Shown here one piece after another: positions 1 to 7,099 of a stretch of 34,874 bases of DNA. The notes below the pieces were generated by a model. It saw only the letters and a program-made list of their open reading frames with translations, was not told the DNA's origin and did no database searches. The DNA is from Phycisphaerales bacterium (GTDB lineage: Bacteria; Planctomycetota; Phycisphaerae; Phycisphaerales; UBA1924), in NCBI GenBank assembly GCA_020845755.1, contig JADLFE010000023.1, positions 1 through 34,874 on the forward strand. Direction: 5' to 3'. The stretch's first letter is position 1. Every line of letters starts with the position of its first letter. Made by a program: the position numbers and the translations under genes.

Positions 1-316
1 GCATGTTCACCTTCTCGATGCTCATCTTGTCGGGCATCGTGAAGACGCACTTGTACCCGCGCACCGCGGCCCACATCGCCACGCCCTGCCCCGTGTTGCC
101 GCTCGTGTTCTCCACGATCAGCATCCCAGGCTTGATCAAGCCCTTCTTCTCCGACTCGTTCAGAACATGCACCGCCATGCGGTCCTTGATCGAGCCCGTC
201 GGGTTCATGTACTCGCACTTCACCAGCACCGTCGCCGCTCCCGCCGGAACGACCTTGTTCAGTTTCACCAGCGGCGTGTTGCCGACCGCGTTCAGAATCG
301 AATCGAAGTACGCCAT
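1..316 (-). CDS. PLP-dependent cysteine synthase / cystathionine beta-synthase family protein (5' part)
   Basis: The first 105 codons of a fold-type II PLP enzyme; the rest lies beyond base 1. The visible protein begins MAYFDSILNAVGNTPLVKL, has NPTGSIKDRMA (the Lys is the expected Schiff-base residue, about residue 45), and ENTSGNTGQG, the phosphate/substrate loop. These are hallmarks of O-acetylserine sulfhydrylase and cystathionine beta-synthase, which make cysteine or cystathionine in the cytoplasm. The segment MPDKMSIEKV resembles cystathionine beta-synthase (KMSxEKV) more than classical CysK (usually TMSxER), so the exact substrate is uncertain. The start is the ATG at 316; another ATG a few bases upstream is in a different frame. 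The family call is firm and the sub-family is inference. Confidence 0.85.
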   Translation of the reverse strand, partial: MAYFDSILNAVGNTPLVKLNKVVPAGAATVLVKCEYMNPTGSIKDRMAVHVLNESEKKGLIKPGMLIVENTSGNTGQGVAMWAAVRGYKCVFTMPDKMSIEKVNM

Positions 317-589
317 GCCATGCACCCCTGCCGCCGTGCCAACGGGCACGCCGAACGCCCTTGAACGAAACCCGATTTCCCGCCGCGCCGGGTGATCCCC
401 GCACGCCCGAGAACCAGACAATAGCCGCGAATCACAGGCGATCTGACGGGCCGTCGCCGCCGATGGTCGGGGCTTGAACGGGCGACACGCCCCTTTGTTC
501 GCAGGCATCGGGCCCGGATCGCCCCTGCACGCGGCGAGTGTCGACTCTCAAGATCCGGCTTTCCCGCATGAAATCATGCGGAAATTCGC

Positions 590-618
590 TTGGAGCATGA
601 GCCCCACGCCACTATCCT
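590..618 (+). promoter_or_regulatory. Candidate sigma70-type promoter for the gene at 680
   Basis: TTGGAG at 590-595 and TATCCT at 613-618 are separated by exactly 17 bases, matching 3/6 and 4/6 of the -35 and -10 consensus. Transcription would start near 625 and leave a leader of about 55 bases before the ATG at 680. A small perfect hairpin (CCGCATG, loop AAAT, CATGCGG, 564-581) lies just upstream. The rest of 317-589 shows nothing recognisable apart from a short inverted repeat near 335-349. This rests on motif match only. Confidence 0.3.
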
Positions 619-679
619 TGTGCGAGAGACAGACCACGGCGTTTCCGCGCCGGGATTCAACGATTAGGAGGGTTTGAAA

Positions 680-1360
680 ATGCGTAAGACTTGTGTGGCT
701 TCGGTTCTCGCTGTCGCTGCGCTCACCGCCAGCGCCTCGGCCGCGATCCAGGCGGTCGGTAACTTCAACGGGTGGGACAACGGCACCGGCGTCGTCCTCA
801 GCGACCTCGGGGGCGGCGTGTGGGGCGCGACCATCCCCAGCACCGGCCCGGGCATCAATGAGTTCAAGCTCAACGTCGGCGACTGGTCCCAGTACTGGCC
901 CTCGACCGGCAACGTCAAGGTCTCGTCCAACGGCAACCCCATCGACATCTTCTTCTACGACAACGTCAACCCCAACGACGGCTGGTCGCCCAACTATCAG
1001 CGCATCGGCTACACCGATCAGGGCGGCACCGGCTTTGAAATCATCGGCGACTTCAACGGCTGGTCGGCCCCCATCGGCTCGCTCACCGACATGGGCAACG
1101 GCCTCTACGAAGGCACATTCAACATCGCCGCCGGCGGCTATGGCTTCAAGTTCCGCTCCATCGCCCACGGCTGGAGCATGAGCAACGGCGAAAACCTCGC
1201 CGACTGGGACAACAACTGCTTCGTCAACGTCGGCGCCGACCCCGTCAAGTTCTCCCTCGACCTGCTCCACGGCCGCTGGAAGACCGAAAACGTCCCCACC
1301 CCGGGCGCCCTGGCGCTCCTGGGCGTCGGCGCTCTGGCCGCCGCCCGTCGTCGCCGCTGA
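680..1360 (+). CDS. Secreted protein with two glycogen-binding-like domains and a PEP-CTERM-like anchor
   Basis: A 226-residue exported protein. The start is the ATG at 680, eight bases after AGGAGG (666-671); the upstream in-frame TTG at 674 is too close to that site. Residues 1-22 form a signal peptide ending ASASAA. Two similar blocks follow, one opening with GNFNGWDNGTG and one with GDFNGW. Each runs through a G-x-x-x-G-W/Y segment to FKLN or FKFR, the pattern of CBM48/AMPK-type glycogen-binding domains. The last about 20 residues (PTPGALALLG, hydrophobic run, RRRR) form a PEP-CTERM-like sorting tail, normally cleaved by an exosortase-type enzyme. Which glycan it binds, if any, is unknown. 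No catalytic domain is visible, so it may be a surface or matrix protein. A strong terminator follows at 1396. Confidence 0.8.
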   Translation: MRKTCVASVLAVAALTASASAAIQAVGNFNGWDNGTGVVLSDLGGGVWGATIPSTGPGINEFKLNVGDWSQYWPSTGNVKVSSNGNPIDIFFYDNVNPNDGWSPNYQRIGYTDQGGTGFEIIGDFNGWSAPIGSLTDMGNGLYEGTFNIAAGGYGFKFRSIAHGWSMSNGENLADWDNNCFVNVGADPVKFSLDLLHGRWKTENVPTPGALALLGVGALAAARRRR

Positions 1361-1395
1361 TTCCTCGCCTGATCGACACTCGCATTCACGCGCAC

Positions 1396-1432
1396 GCGGG
1401 CCGCTCTTCATCGGGCGGCCCGCTTCTTTTTT
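1396..1432 (+). terminator. Rho-independent terminator after the glycogen-binding-like protein gene
   Basis: A perfect 9-bp stem, GCGGGCCGC (1396-1404) with GCGGCCCGC (1415-1423), is followed by TTCTTTTTTG. It lies 35 bases after the stop of the gene at 680-1360 and separates it from surE. Confidence 0.85.
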
Positions 1433-1482
1433 GTTTCACACGCGCCGCCGTATCCACTCACACCACGCGCTTACCCTCCCCC

Positions 1483-2298
1483 ATGCGCATCCTCCTCACC
1501 AACGACGACGGCATCCGCGCGCCCGGCATCGCCGCCATGTACTCCGCGCTCATCGATCCAAACTTCGGCCCGCCCCTGGGCGAGGTCTTCTGCGTCGCGC
1601 CCCTCGAAGTTCAATCCGCCACCTCCCACGGCGTCACCTTCCACGCTCCCCTCATGACCCGCACCGAGTCCATTGACATCGGCACACCCGTCGTCATGGG
1701 CATCGCCGTCGACGGCCGACCCGCCGACTGCGTCAAACTCGCCCTCTCATGCCTCTGGCCCGAACGCTTCGGCGAGGGCTCACGCCCCGATCTGGTTATC
1801 TCCGGTATGAACGCCGGCGCCAACTGCGGCATCAACGTCATCTACTCCGGCACCGTCGCCGCCGCCATCGAGGCCGCCTTCCTCGGCGTCCCCTCCATCG
1901 CCGTCAGCATGATGCTCACCGGCGAACGCTCCCGCTTCGACGTCGCTGCCCGCGAAGCGCGCCAAACCATTGAGCGACTCATCGCGCAAGGATTGCCGGG
2001 TCGCCACGAGTGCCTCAGCATTAACATCCCCAGCGTCGAAGCCGAGCGGGCAATGCCCCCAATTCGCGTCAGCCCCATGAATACCCACGGCTTGGTCGAC
2101 CGCTATGAACGCCGCGTCAGCCCCGGAGGGCAGGTCTACTACTGGGCCGCCGGCCATGGCCTGGACTTCCACGCCACCGCGGAAGGCTCCGACGTCGACC
2201 TGCTCAAGGCCGGCTGCATCACTGTTACGCCCCTGGACTACGACCTCACGTGTCACGGGTCCTTGGAATCATGGCGTTCTCGCGTGAAAATGGCCTAA
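1483..2298 (+). CDS. surE: 5'/3'-nucleotidase SurE
   Basis: A 271-residue cytoplasmic metal-dependent phosphatase that hydrolyses 5' and 3' nucleoside monophosphates and is linked to stationary-phase survival in other bacteria. The signature start MRILLTNDDGIRAPG supplies the metal-binding Asp8-Asp9. The family's later motifs are present: a Ser/His segment near residue 48, ISGMNAGANCG around residue 110 with the metal-binding Asn, and YSGTVAAA shortly after. Length is normal for the family. The start is the only sensible one because the motif begins at residue 1. No good Shine-Dalgarno sequence precedes it. Its stop codon (2296-2298) lies in the A-run that serves as the U-tract of a terminator on the opposite strand. 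Confidence 0.95.
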   Translation: MRILLTNDDGIRAPGIAAMYSALIDPNFGPPLGEVFCVAPLEVQSATSHGVTFHAPLMTRTESIDIGTPVVMGIAVDGRPADCVKLALSCLWPERFGEGSRPDLVISGMNAGANCGINVIYSGTVAAAIEAAFLGVPSIAVSMMLTGERSRFDVAAREARQTIERLIAQGLPGRHECLSINIPSVEAERAMPPIRVSPMNTHGLVDRYERRVSPGGQVYYWAAGHGLDFHATAEGSDVDLLKAGCITVTPLDYDLTCHGSLESWRSRVKMA

Positions 2299-2333
2299 AA
2301 AAAAGGCGGCCACAAGCATTACTTGCAGCCGCC
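2297..2333 (-). terminator. Rho-independent terminator of the HDOD gene, overlapping the surE stop
   Basis: Read on the minus strand: GGCGGC, a smaller internal CAAG/CTTG stem, GCCGCC, then eight T. It ends transcription arriving from the HDOD gene at 2452-3336. The A-run at 2297-2304 is shared with the TAA of the convergent surE gene. A second perfect 9-bp hairpin (CCCGGATTC/GAATCCGGG, 2414-2436) lies between the HDOD stop and this terminator but has no T-run. Confidence 0.8.
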
Positions 2334-2451
2334 CGGAGGGAGAAAGAGAGAGTCTTATCGCCCGAAGGCGTGATCACTCTTGATTGCCGCGGGAGGTCCC
2401 GCCGGTCCCTATTCCCGGATTCGGTGTGAATCCGGGCAAGGTGTTATCGAC

Positions 2452-3336
2452 CTAGGCCAGCAGGTTGCCCACATTTTTCAGAGCCGCGGGCAGATTCTTC
2501 CGGATCTCCTCGAACTTTTCGCTCGACAGTTTGATCGCGTCGCGGACATCCGCCCCGACCTCCAGAGTCTGCAGATCGAGCCGGAAGCCCGGGGCAGCCT
2601 CGCACGCCAGCCGGTCGGCGATATGCACGATCGTCGTCAGCGTACGGCTCTCGGCCGGCAACTCGAGCGGCGTGTGGTGATAGCCGGTCACGAGTGAGAA
2701 ACTCTTGGGGAACTTCCACTTCTCCGCCAGCCCCGCGCCGAACTCGGTGTGCGTGGCGCCGAAGACCTTGTGCTCGACGTCGCGCATATTGCACTGCGGC
2801 ACGCCGTTGCTGTCGCACTTCACCGTCTCGAGCACTTCGATCAGTTTGTTCCGGTCGTACTGCATCTCAACCATCACGCCGATGTCGTGGATCAGGCCGG
2901 CCAGGAACGCCTCGTCCGACAGGCCCAGTCGCAGTGAATCCGCGATGACCTTGCAGGTGGCGGCGACCGCCGTCGAATGGTTCCACAGGTCGCGCGCCGA
3001 GAAGTTCGGTGTCAACTCCCCGCCCCGGAACAACTTCGCGAGGCTTGCCGCGATCGCGATGTTCTTGACGGCGTTCAGCCCGAGCATCACGATCGCGCGG
3101 TTGATCGACGCGATCTGACCGGGCAACCCGTAGAACGACGAGTTCACGACCTTGAGGATTCGGCTGCACAAGGCCGGGTCATTCGAAATCACCTTGTGGA
3201 GGTCCTGCGCGGTGGACTTGGGGTCCTCCACCAGTTCCACGATCTTCAGCGTGATCTCCGGCAGGGTCGCGATGTGCGAAATCTCGCGAATGGCGGAGGA
3301 TACAACCTGTTCCTTGTTCTCTGTGGCCGAGCTCAT
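2452..3336 (-). CDS. HDOD domain signalling protein
   Basis: A 294-residue cytoplasmic protein that is almost entirely an HDOD domain. This domain is a relative of HD phosphohydrolases found in bacterial signal-transduction proteins, often tied to motility or c-di-GMP networks and usually catalytically inactive. Visible family features are VISNDPALCSRILKVVNSS (about 49-67), the central helix MLGLNAVKNIA (84-94), an HD pair in LAGLIHDIG (150-151), and GYHHTP later. The start chosen is the ATG at 3336, preceded by GAGGGAG with about eight to nine bases spacing. An in-frame start further upstream (3468) would add a proline- and arginine-rich segment without family similarity. It is transcribed alone and ends at its own terminator. 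Its partner cannot be inferred from position. Confidence 0.9.
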   Translation of the reverse strand: MSSATENKEQVVSSAIREISHIATLPEITLKIVELVEDPKSTAQDLHKVISNDPALCSRILKVVNSSFYGLPGQIASINRAIVMLGLNAVKNIAIAASLAKLFRGGELTPNFSARDLWNHSTAVAATCKVIADSLRLGLSDEAFLAGLIHDIGVMVEMQYDRNKLIEVLETVKCDSNGVPQCNMRDVEHKVFGATHTEFGAGLAEKWKFPKSFSLVTGYHHTPLELPAESRTLTTIVHIADRLACEAAPGFRLDLQTLEVGADVRDAIKLSSEKFEEIRKNLPAALKNVGNLLA

Positions 3337-3544
3337 GCCGCTAGCTCCCTCGTCTGTTCGGGGGACGGTGCACCCTTCAACAACACCAATGGATCGGCAC
3401 CTGCGGGCAATGACTTTCGGACCGTCTGGGAAGTTTGAGACTGTGCGCGCTGACGGCGCGCTCTCCACCCCGCGCTATCGGACGTCGTGGACCCTGAACC
3501 GCCTCCATCTCGCCTCGCACCACCCGCACGCCTCGGTGTCCTCC

Positions 3545-3582
3545 AAAAACGGAGGAGGCGGGCCCTAAGGCCCGCCCCTCCT
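3545..3582 (-). terminator. Rho-independent terminator of the beta-helix protein gene
   Basis: On the minus strand a stem built on GGCGGGCC, loop TTAG, GGCCCGCC is extended by AGGAGG/CCTCC-type pairing and followed by GTTTTTGG. It lies about 30 bases past the stop of the gene at 3614-5719. The rest of 3337-3544 holds the upstream region of the HDOD gene, and I see no clear promoter motif in it. Confidence 0.8.
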
Positions 3583-3613
3583 GACGCACGGAGACGTGGG
3601 TGCGCGAGCAAAT

Positions 3614-5719
3614 TCAGCAGCCGGCCTCGAAGTGCGAGGCAAACAGGTCGTAGTCGATGCCGTTCACAAAGCCGTTCTGGTCAAAGTCCGCGTCGGGGTC
3701 GCCCGCCTCGAAGGCCGATGCGAACTCGTCATAATCGAGACCGTTCACGAACCCGTCCCCGTTGAAGTCCGCAGGGCAGGGGGGCTGGGCCTCGTAGCAC
3801 CCGCGATCGATCGGGGGCGCGCCGACACCCGTGTCGGCCACCGTCGTGATGTCCGCCTGACGTGCCTTCCCGTCCAGATCCAGCGGCGTCTTCTCGAACT
3901 TGTTCCCATCCTTGTCCACGTCGGTGGAGTCGTTGATCATCAGGCTCGTGCTCCCCGAGTCGATGCACGGCGACCACGCGGCCACATGGCAGTTATCGTC
4001 GGTCGTGCCGAAGATGTTGTCCGCCCCGTCGGCGTCGATGAAGATCGGGTTGGCCGAGATGCCCTCGACCGTCGTGAACGACGTGGTGACCATCGAACTG
4101 ACCGCGCCGTTGCCGCCGAACTGCTTGGCCGGGAGCGTGGGGCTGAACTGGTCGGTGTTGGACCAGAAGATGCAGTTGTTCAGGGTGGCGTCGGCGCCGT
4201 TATTGAGGTAGAGCCCGCCGCAGACCTGGCCGGAGGCGTTCCCGACGACGGTGCAGTTGACGATGTTGATGTCTTGGGCGTCGGTGCCGGTGATGTAGAT
4301 CGCCCCGCCGTTGTCCGCCGACGCGGTGTTGCCCGTGAAAAGACTGTTGGCGATCGTGGCGCCCGAGGTGTTCACGATCTTGATCGCGCCGCCCTGGCCG
4401 GTGGCGTAGTTCCGCCGGAAGTCGCAGTTGGCGATGTGCAGGCTGGTCGCTCCGGTGGCATAGATCGCGCCGCCGGTCGAGTTCGTGTCGTTGTCCCCGA
4501 AGTAGATGTTCGAGAGCAGTGGGGCCTCGTTGAACGTCGAGTTCACCCCGCTGATGTACATCCCGCCGCCGTCGCTGGACGAAACGTTCAGCAGCACGCG
4601 GCAGTCGCGGATGTCGACGCTCGAGTCTGTGATGATGACCCCGGCGCCCTTGGCGTTGTTCCCCGAGCCGTTGGCGTACCCACGCCCGATGAACCAGCCC
4701 GAGACGTTGGTCGCGCTGCTCGTGCTGTTGATCGTCACGACGTGGTACGAATTGTCGGTGTCCACCGCCGTCGCGATCGATCCGAGCATGTACGTCGGAT
4801 TCGCCTCCCAGTTCCGCTGCGACATCGTCGTCTCGCCCCCGCCGAATCCGCCGTGGAACTCGATCCCGTTGGGGATCGTGAAGGTCTCGGTGCGCGACGT
4901 GCCGGTGGTGGGCTTGTACATCGCGTTGGCGGCCCAGATCTCGACGTCAAAGCCGCCGATCAGCGCCGCCTGCTTCAGGATCGGGTTGAGGTCCGCGAAC
5001 GCCGTGCCCCACGTCATCCCGTCCTGCACCGCGCCCGGTCGCGTGTTGGGGTTCACATAGAAGTGGATGCCGTTGAAGACGCTGGTGAGTTTGACGACCT
5101 GCATGCCGGCGCAGGTGGCCCAGCCGCCCGCGTCGTTGTTGATCTTGATCTGGATCGGACCGTTGCTGTTGAGTTCGACGACATGGATCGAGCAGGCGAC
5201 GCCCGGGATCATGTCGTTGGAACTGGCGTCGACCACGCCGCCCACCGACTGCGCCGAACTGGTGCTCCCCGTCACGGTGACCGTGCAGGTCTGGGCGCTG
5301 GTCGGACGCTTGGCATAGACGTACACGGCGTAGGTTCCCGCGGGCATCCCGTTGAAGGTGTACTGCAACTGGGCCGCCGCGCTGGCCCCCTGATAGTCCT
5401 CCATCAGGAGTGCCGCGTCATTGATGTATCCGGTGTCGTCGGCGCCGCTGAACGCCTGGACCGTGTCGCGTGTGAACGTGACGAACGAACTGGTCCCGTC
5501 CAGGTTCTTGAGTTGGGTGGTGCCGGCGCTGGCGCTGGTGATGGAGTTCCAGAAGCCGGGCTGGCGAGCCGCCCCGCCGTAGGTGTCAGCGGGCGTGCCG
5601 GCGCCCGTGCCGCTGGTGCGATTGAGGTCGACGTTATACCTGTCTGCCTGCCCGAAGGCCGTGCCTGCCAGCATGGCCAGCATCGACGCCGAAACTGCGA
5701 ACTTGGTGAGTTGAGTCAT
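3614..5719 (-). CDS. Secreted right-handed beta-helix protein with C-terminal dockerin-like repeats
   Basis: A 701-residue exported protein. The start is the ATG at 5719, with GGAGAG six bases upstream. Residues 1-24 are a signal peptide ending AFGQ. Residues about 27-212 form a beta-rich N-terminal domain shared with the protein at 12887-13648. Residues about 215-640 are a repetitive parallel beta-helix region with recurrent GGAIY/GGGMY, ANSLF and NCxF turns, as in Pmp/pectate-lyase-like surface proteins. The last about 55 residues hold two EF-hand-like repeats (DFNGDGFVNGLDYD and DFDQNGFVNGIDYD) between two cysteines. This dockerin-like module is common at the C-termini of planctomycete exported proteins. 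Calcium binding is inferred from the Asp/Asn spacing. There is no PEP-CTERM tail, so it probably attaches or is secreted differently. No enzyme active site is evident. Confidence 0.85.
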   Translation of the reverse strand: MTQLTKFAVSASMLAMLAGTAFGQADRYNVDLNRTSGTGAGTPADTYGGAARQPGFWNSITSASAGTTQLKNLDGTSSFVTFTRDTVQAFSGADDTGYINDAALLMEDYQGASAAAQLQYTFNGMPAGTYAVYVYAKRPTSAQTCTVTVTGSTSSAQSVGGVVDASSNDMIPGVACSIHVVELNSNGPIQIKINNDAGGWATCAGMQVVKLTSVFNGIHFYVNPNTRPGAVQDGMTWGTAFADLNPILKQAALIGGFDVEIWAANAMYKPTTGTSRTETFTIPNGIEFHGGFGGGETTMSQRNWEANPTYMLGSIATAVDTDNSYHVVTINSTSSATNVSGWFIGRGYANGSGNNAKGAGVIITDSSVDIRDCRVLLNVSSSDGGGMYISGVNSTFNEAPLLSNIYFGDNDTNSTGGAIYATGATSLHIANCDFRRNYATGQGGAIKIVNTSGATIANSLFTGNTASADNGGAIYITGTDAQDINIVNCTVVGNASGQVCGGLYLNNGADATLNNCIFWSNTDQFSPTLPAKQFGGNGAVSSMVTTSFTTVEGISANPIFIDADGADNIFGTTDDNCHVAAWSPCIDSGSTSLMINDSTDVDKDGNKFEKTPLDLDGKARQADITTVADTGVGAPPIDRGCYEAQPPCPADFNGDGFVNGLDYDEFASAFEAGDPDADFDQNGFVNGIDYDLFASHFEAGC

Positions 5720-6071
5720 TGTGTTCTCTCCGTGTGTGGGGTGGAAAGGTCTTGGCTCCGCCCGGTGCGTTTAGGCGGGCAACGTTCAGTGCGGCGTGCC
5801 CACTCACCCGGGCTAACCCCGAGGACGAAAATGTGTCCGTCCCGGAGTGTGACGCTGCCTGACCGCAGTAGACGCGCCGCACCGGCCGGGTGCTCTTCTC
5901 CTTCACCCGGGCCGGCGTCGTGCGCGATCTCTCTCTGCGCGGCCCCTGGCCGCGCCCACCGCGTCGCGCGGTGCTCTCCCATTCATGCGTCGTCGTCGGG
6001 CCCGGCGGCTTAATGCGATGTAAAAGATCGCGCGACACGTCCGGATTCTCGGCCCCGCCGTTTGGTGACCG
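5720..6071 (-). other. 352-base intergenic leader of the beta-helix gene with strong hairpins
   Basis: No gene is supported here. Two strong inverted repeats stand out: GCGCGGCC, loop CCT, GGCCGCGC (5937-5955), and CCGGCCGGGTG with CACCCGGGCCGG (5882-5915, one bulged base). Neither is followed by a T-run on the minus strand, so neither is a convincing terminator for aroK. The 130 bases nearest the ATG include further GC-rich inverted repeats (for example CCGCC/GGCGG around 5760-5780), so the 5' untranslated region is probably structured. I could not match it to a known riboswitch class. Confidence 0.3.
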
Positions 6072-6596
6072 CTAGGGGCGCGTCACCATCTCGACCAGAG
6101 CCGCGAGGATCGCTCCCTCGTCCTTCCCGTCGACCTCGACGACCTCGTCGGCCAATGCGAGATAGATCGGATCCCGCCGCTCGAACACCGCGTCGATCTC
6201 CGTCAGCACGTCGGCACCTGACAGGCTCGGGCGGCTCGCGAGATCGGTGGCAGCCAAGCGCGCGCGCAGCGTCTCTGGCGTCGCGCGGAGATACACCAGG
6301 GTTGCTTTGGATTTTCGGAGCGCGTCGGGCGCCCCGGGGGCGGTGGGGGTGCCTCCGCCAAGCGCCACGACCTTCGCGCGCATCACGCCGGGCGACGACA
6401 AGGCTTTCAACTCCGCCGCGCGAAACGCCGCCTGCCCGTGCGTGTTCAGCGCCTCGGCGGGTGTCACGCACTTCAGGAGCGACGCGGTGACATCGTCGAG
6501 ATCGACGAACAGCACGCGGAGCCGAGTGGCCAGCGACCGGCCTAGCGTCGACTTGCCGCTGCCACGCAGGCCAAGGAGATAGATCGGGAGCGCCAT
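6072..6596 (-). CDS. aroK: Shikimate kinase
   Basis: A 174-residue cytoplasmic enzyme that phosphorylates shikimate at the 3-hydroxyl with ATP, the fifth step of the chorismate pathway to aromatic amino acids. It has the P-loop GLRGSGKST (9-17), the VDLDD segment near residue 32 that binds shikimate and magnesium, FRAAE (the FRxxE substrate motif), GGG in VALGGGTP, and a C-terminal Arg-rich lid segment. Length is typical. The start is the ATG at 6596, with AAGGA six bases upstream; a nine-codon extension to 6623 would run into the terminator hairpin upstream and is not favoured. It stands alone, not beside aroB as in many genomes, and sits behind the hairpin-rich leader at 6622-6931, which may control it. 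Confidence 0.92.
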   Translation of the reverse strand: MALPIYLLGLRGSGKSTLGRSLATRLRVLFVDLDDVTASLLKCVTPAEALNTHGQAAFRAAELKALSSPGVMRAKVVALGGGTPTAPGAPDALRKSKATLVYLRATPETLRARLAATDLASRPSLSGADVLTEIDAVFERRDPIYLALADEVVEVDGKDEGAILAALVEMVTRP

Positions 6597-6621
6597 GGCG
6601 AATCCTTGCACGCTCGGTCCC

Positions 6622-6656
6622 AAAAAGACGCCCGGCGGGCTTGTGGGCCCGCCGGG
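6622..6656 (-). terminator. Intrinsic terminator just upstream of aroK
   Basis: On the minus strand a perfect 10-bp stem, CCCGGCGGGC with GCCCGCCGGG (arms 6647-6656 and 6631-6640), is followed by GTCTTTTTGG. It ends about 25 bases before the aroK start, so it either terminates a separate small RNA from the region to its right or acts as an attenuator of aroK. Confidence 0.75.
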
Positions 6657-6931
6657 TGGACGAACTTCGTCATCGGGGCCGCTTCACGCGACTCCGTCGA
6701 GCGCGCTCTAGAAGCGCGGCCCCTGTTGAGTCTCAGCCTTGATCACTGGATCACCTCCTTTCACGTGTTGCCCCGCCCAGGACGAGCGCCGAACTCGTTC
6801 GCTGTCGCGCTGTCGCGACAGACCCGTCCAAGGCCCCGGTCCATCATGGACCGTTCCCCGCGGGCCGTCACCCGCGGCACGTCGCCCGGATAACCGAGCG
6901 GTTGAGGGGTCGAGTGTCCGAACCCTTCAAC
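6657..6931 (-). ncRNA. Candidate structured leader or small RNA with tandem hairpins upstream of aroK
   Basis: Read on the minus strand from the predicted start near 6931, consecutive stable hairpins appear: 6901-6931 (10 bp including one G-T), 6883-6900 (7 bp, loop TTAT), 6858-6877 (7 bp), 6837-6853 (6 bp), 6802-6821 (8 bp, loop ACAG), 6782-6798 (5 bp) and 6675-6723 (11 bp with a 2-base bulge). The intrinsic terminator at 6622-6656 then follows. The first two hairpins abut without a gap. No long ORF on either strand looks real here, but a 12-codon ORF lies at 6708-6746. It could be a regulatory leader of aroK or an independent RNA. I could not match it to RNase P, 6S, SRP or tmRNA. Confidence 0.4.
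6708..6746 (-). CDS. Possible 12-codon leader peptide behind a near-perfect Shine-Dalgarno sequence
   Basis: GTG ATC AAG ... TTC TAG encodes MIKAETQQGPRF. It begins seven bases after AGGAGG, itself inside GAAAGGAGGTGATCC (6748-6762), which is complementary to the whole 3' end of bacterial 16S rRNA. Its last codons form the 5' arm of the hairpin 6675-6723, so a translating ribosome would open that hairpin, the geometry of a transcription attenuator. It contains only one aromatic residue (the final Phe), so classical aromatic amino-acid attenuation is not obvious. Whether it is translated is unknown. Confidence 0.3.
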   Translation of the reverse strand: MIKAETQQGPRF

Positions 6932-6937
6932 ACCTCC

Positions 6938-6966
6938 AGTATGCAATACCCGACGGCGAAATGCAA
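6938..6966 (-). promoter_or_regulatory. Candidate promoter for the aroK leader RNA
   Basis: On the minus strand TTGCAT (6961-6966) and CATACT (6938-6943) are spaced by 17 bases, each matching 4/6 of the sigma70 consensus. The predicted start, about seven bases on (near 6931), coincides with the first base of the 10-bp hairpin 6901-6931. That agreement supports the call. Confidence 0.4.
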
Positions 6967-7099
6967 GCGAATCTCGCGTCGTGCGGGTCGTGCCGATTGC
7001 GCTATCCGCGAACCCATCCGTTCGAGAATTCCACCGGGGTCGAACCTGACCTAGGTATCCAGCATCGCCGATCCTCTCGGTGAACTCCGAGGGCGTGCT

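Noticed and set aside
5740..5850. Resemblance of the leader of the beta-helix gene to a c-di-GMP-I riboswitch
   Set aside because: The short GGGTTAGCC and CCTAAACGCACC strings recall parts of the motif, but the conserved core order is missing, so I kept it only as a structured leader.
3596..6013. An 805-codon open frame on the plus strand, antisense to the beta-helix gene
   Set aside because: Its product is Arg/Val/Gly/Asp-rich low complexity typical of antisense frames in GC-rich DNA. The minus strand carries a signal peptide, repeats, dockerin-like motifs, a good ribosome-binding site and a terminator.
6748..6762. A plus-strand GGATCACCTCCTTTC identical to the 3' end of 16S rRNA, suggesting an rRNA gene
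   Set aside because: Nothing else of 16S rRNA surrounds it: the upstream sequence lacks helices 44 and 45 of the small-subunit RNA. The string is better explained as an extended Shine-Dalgarno sequence on the minus strand.
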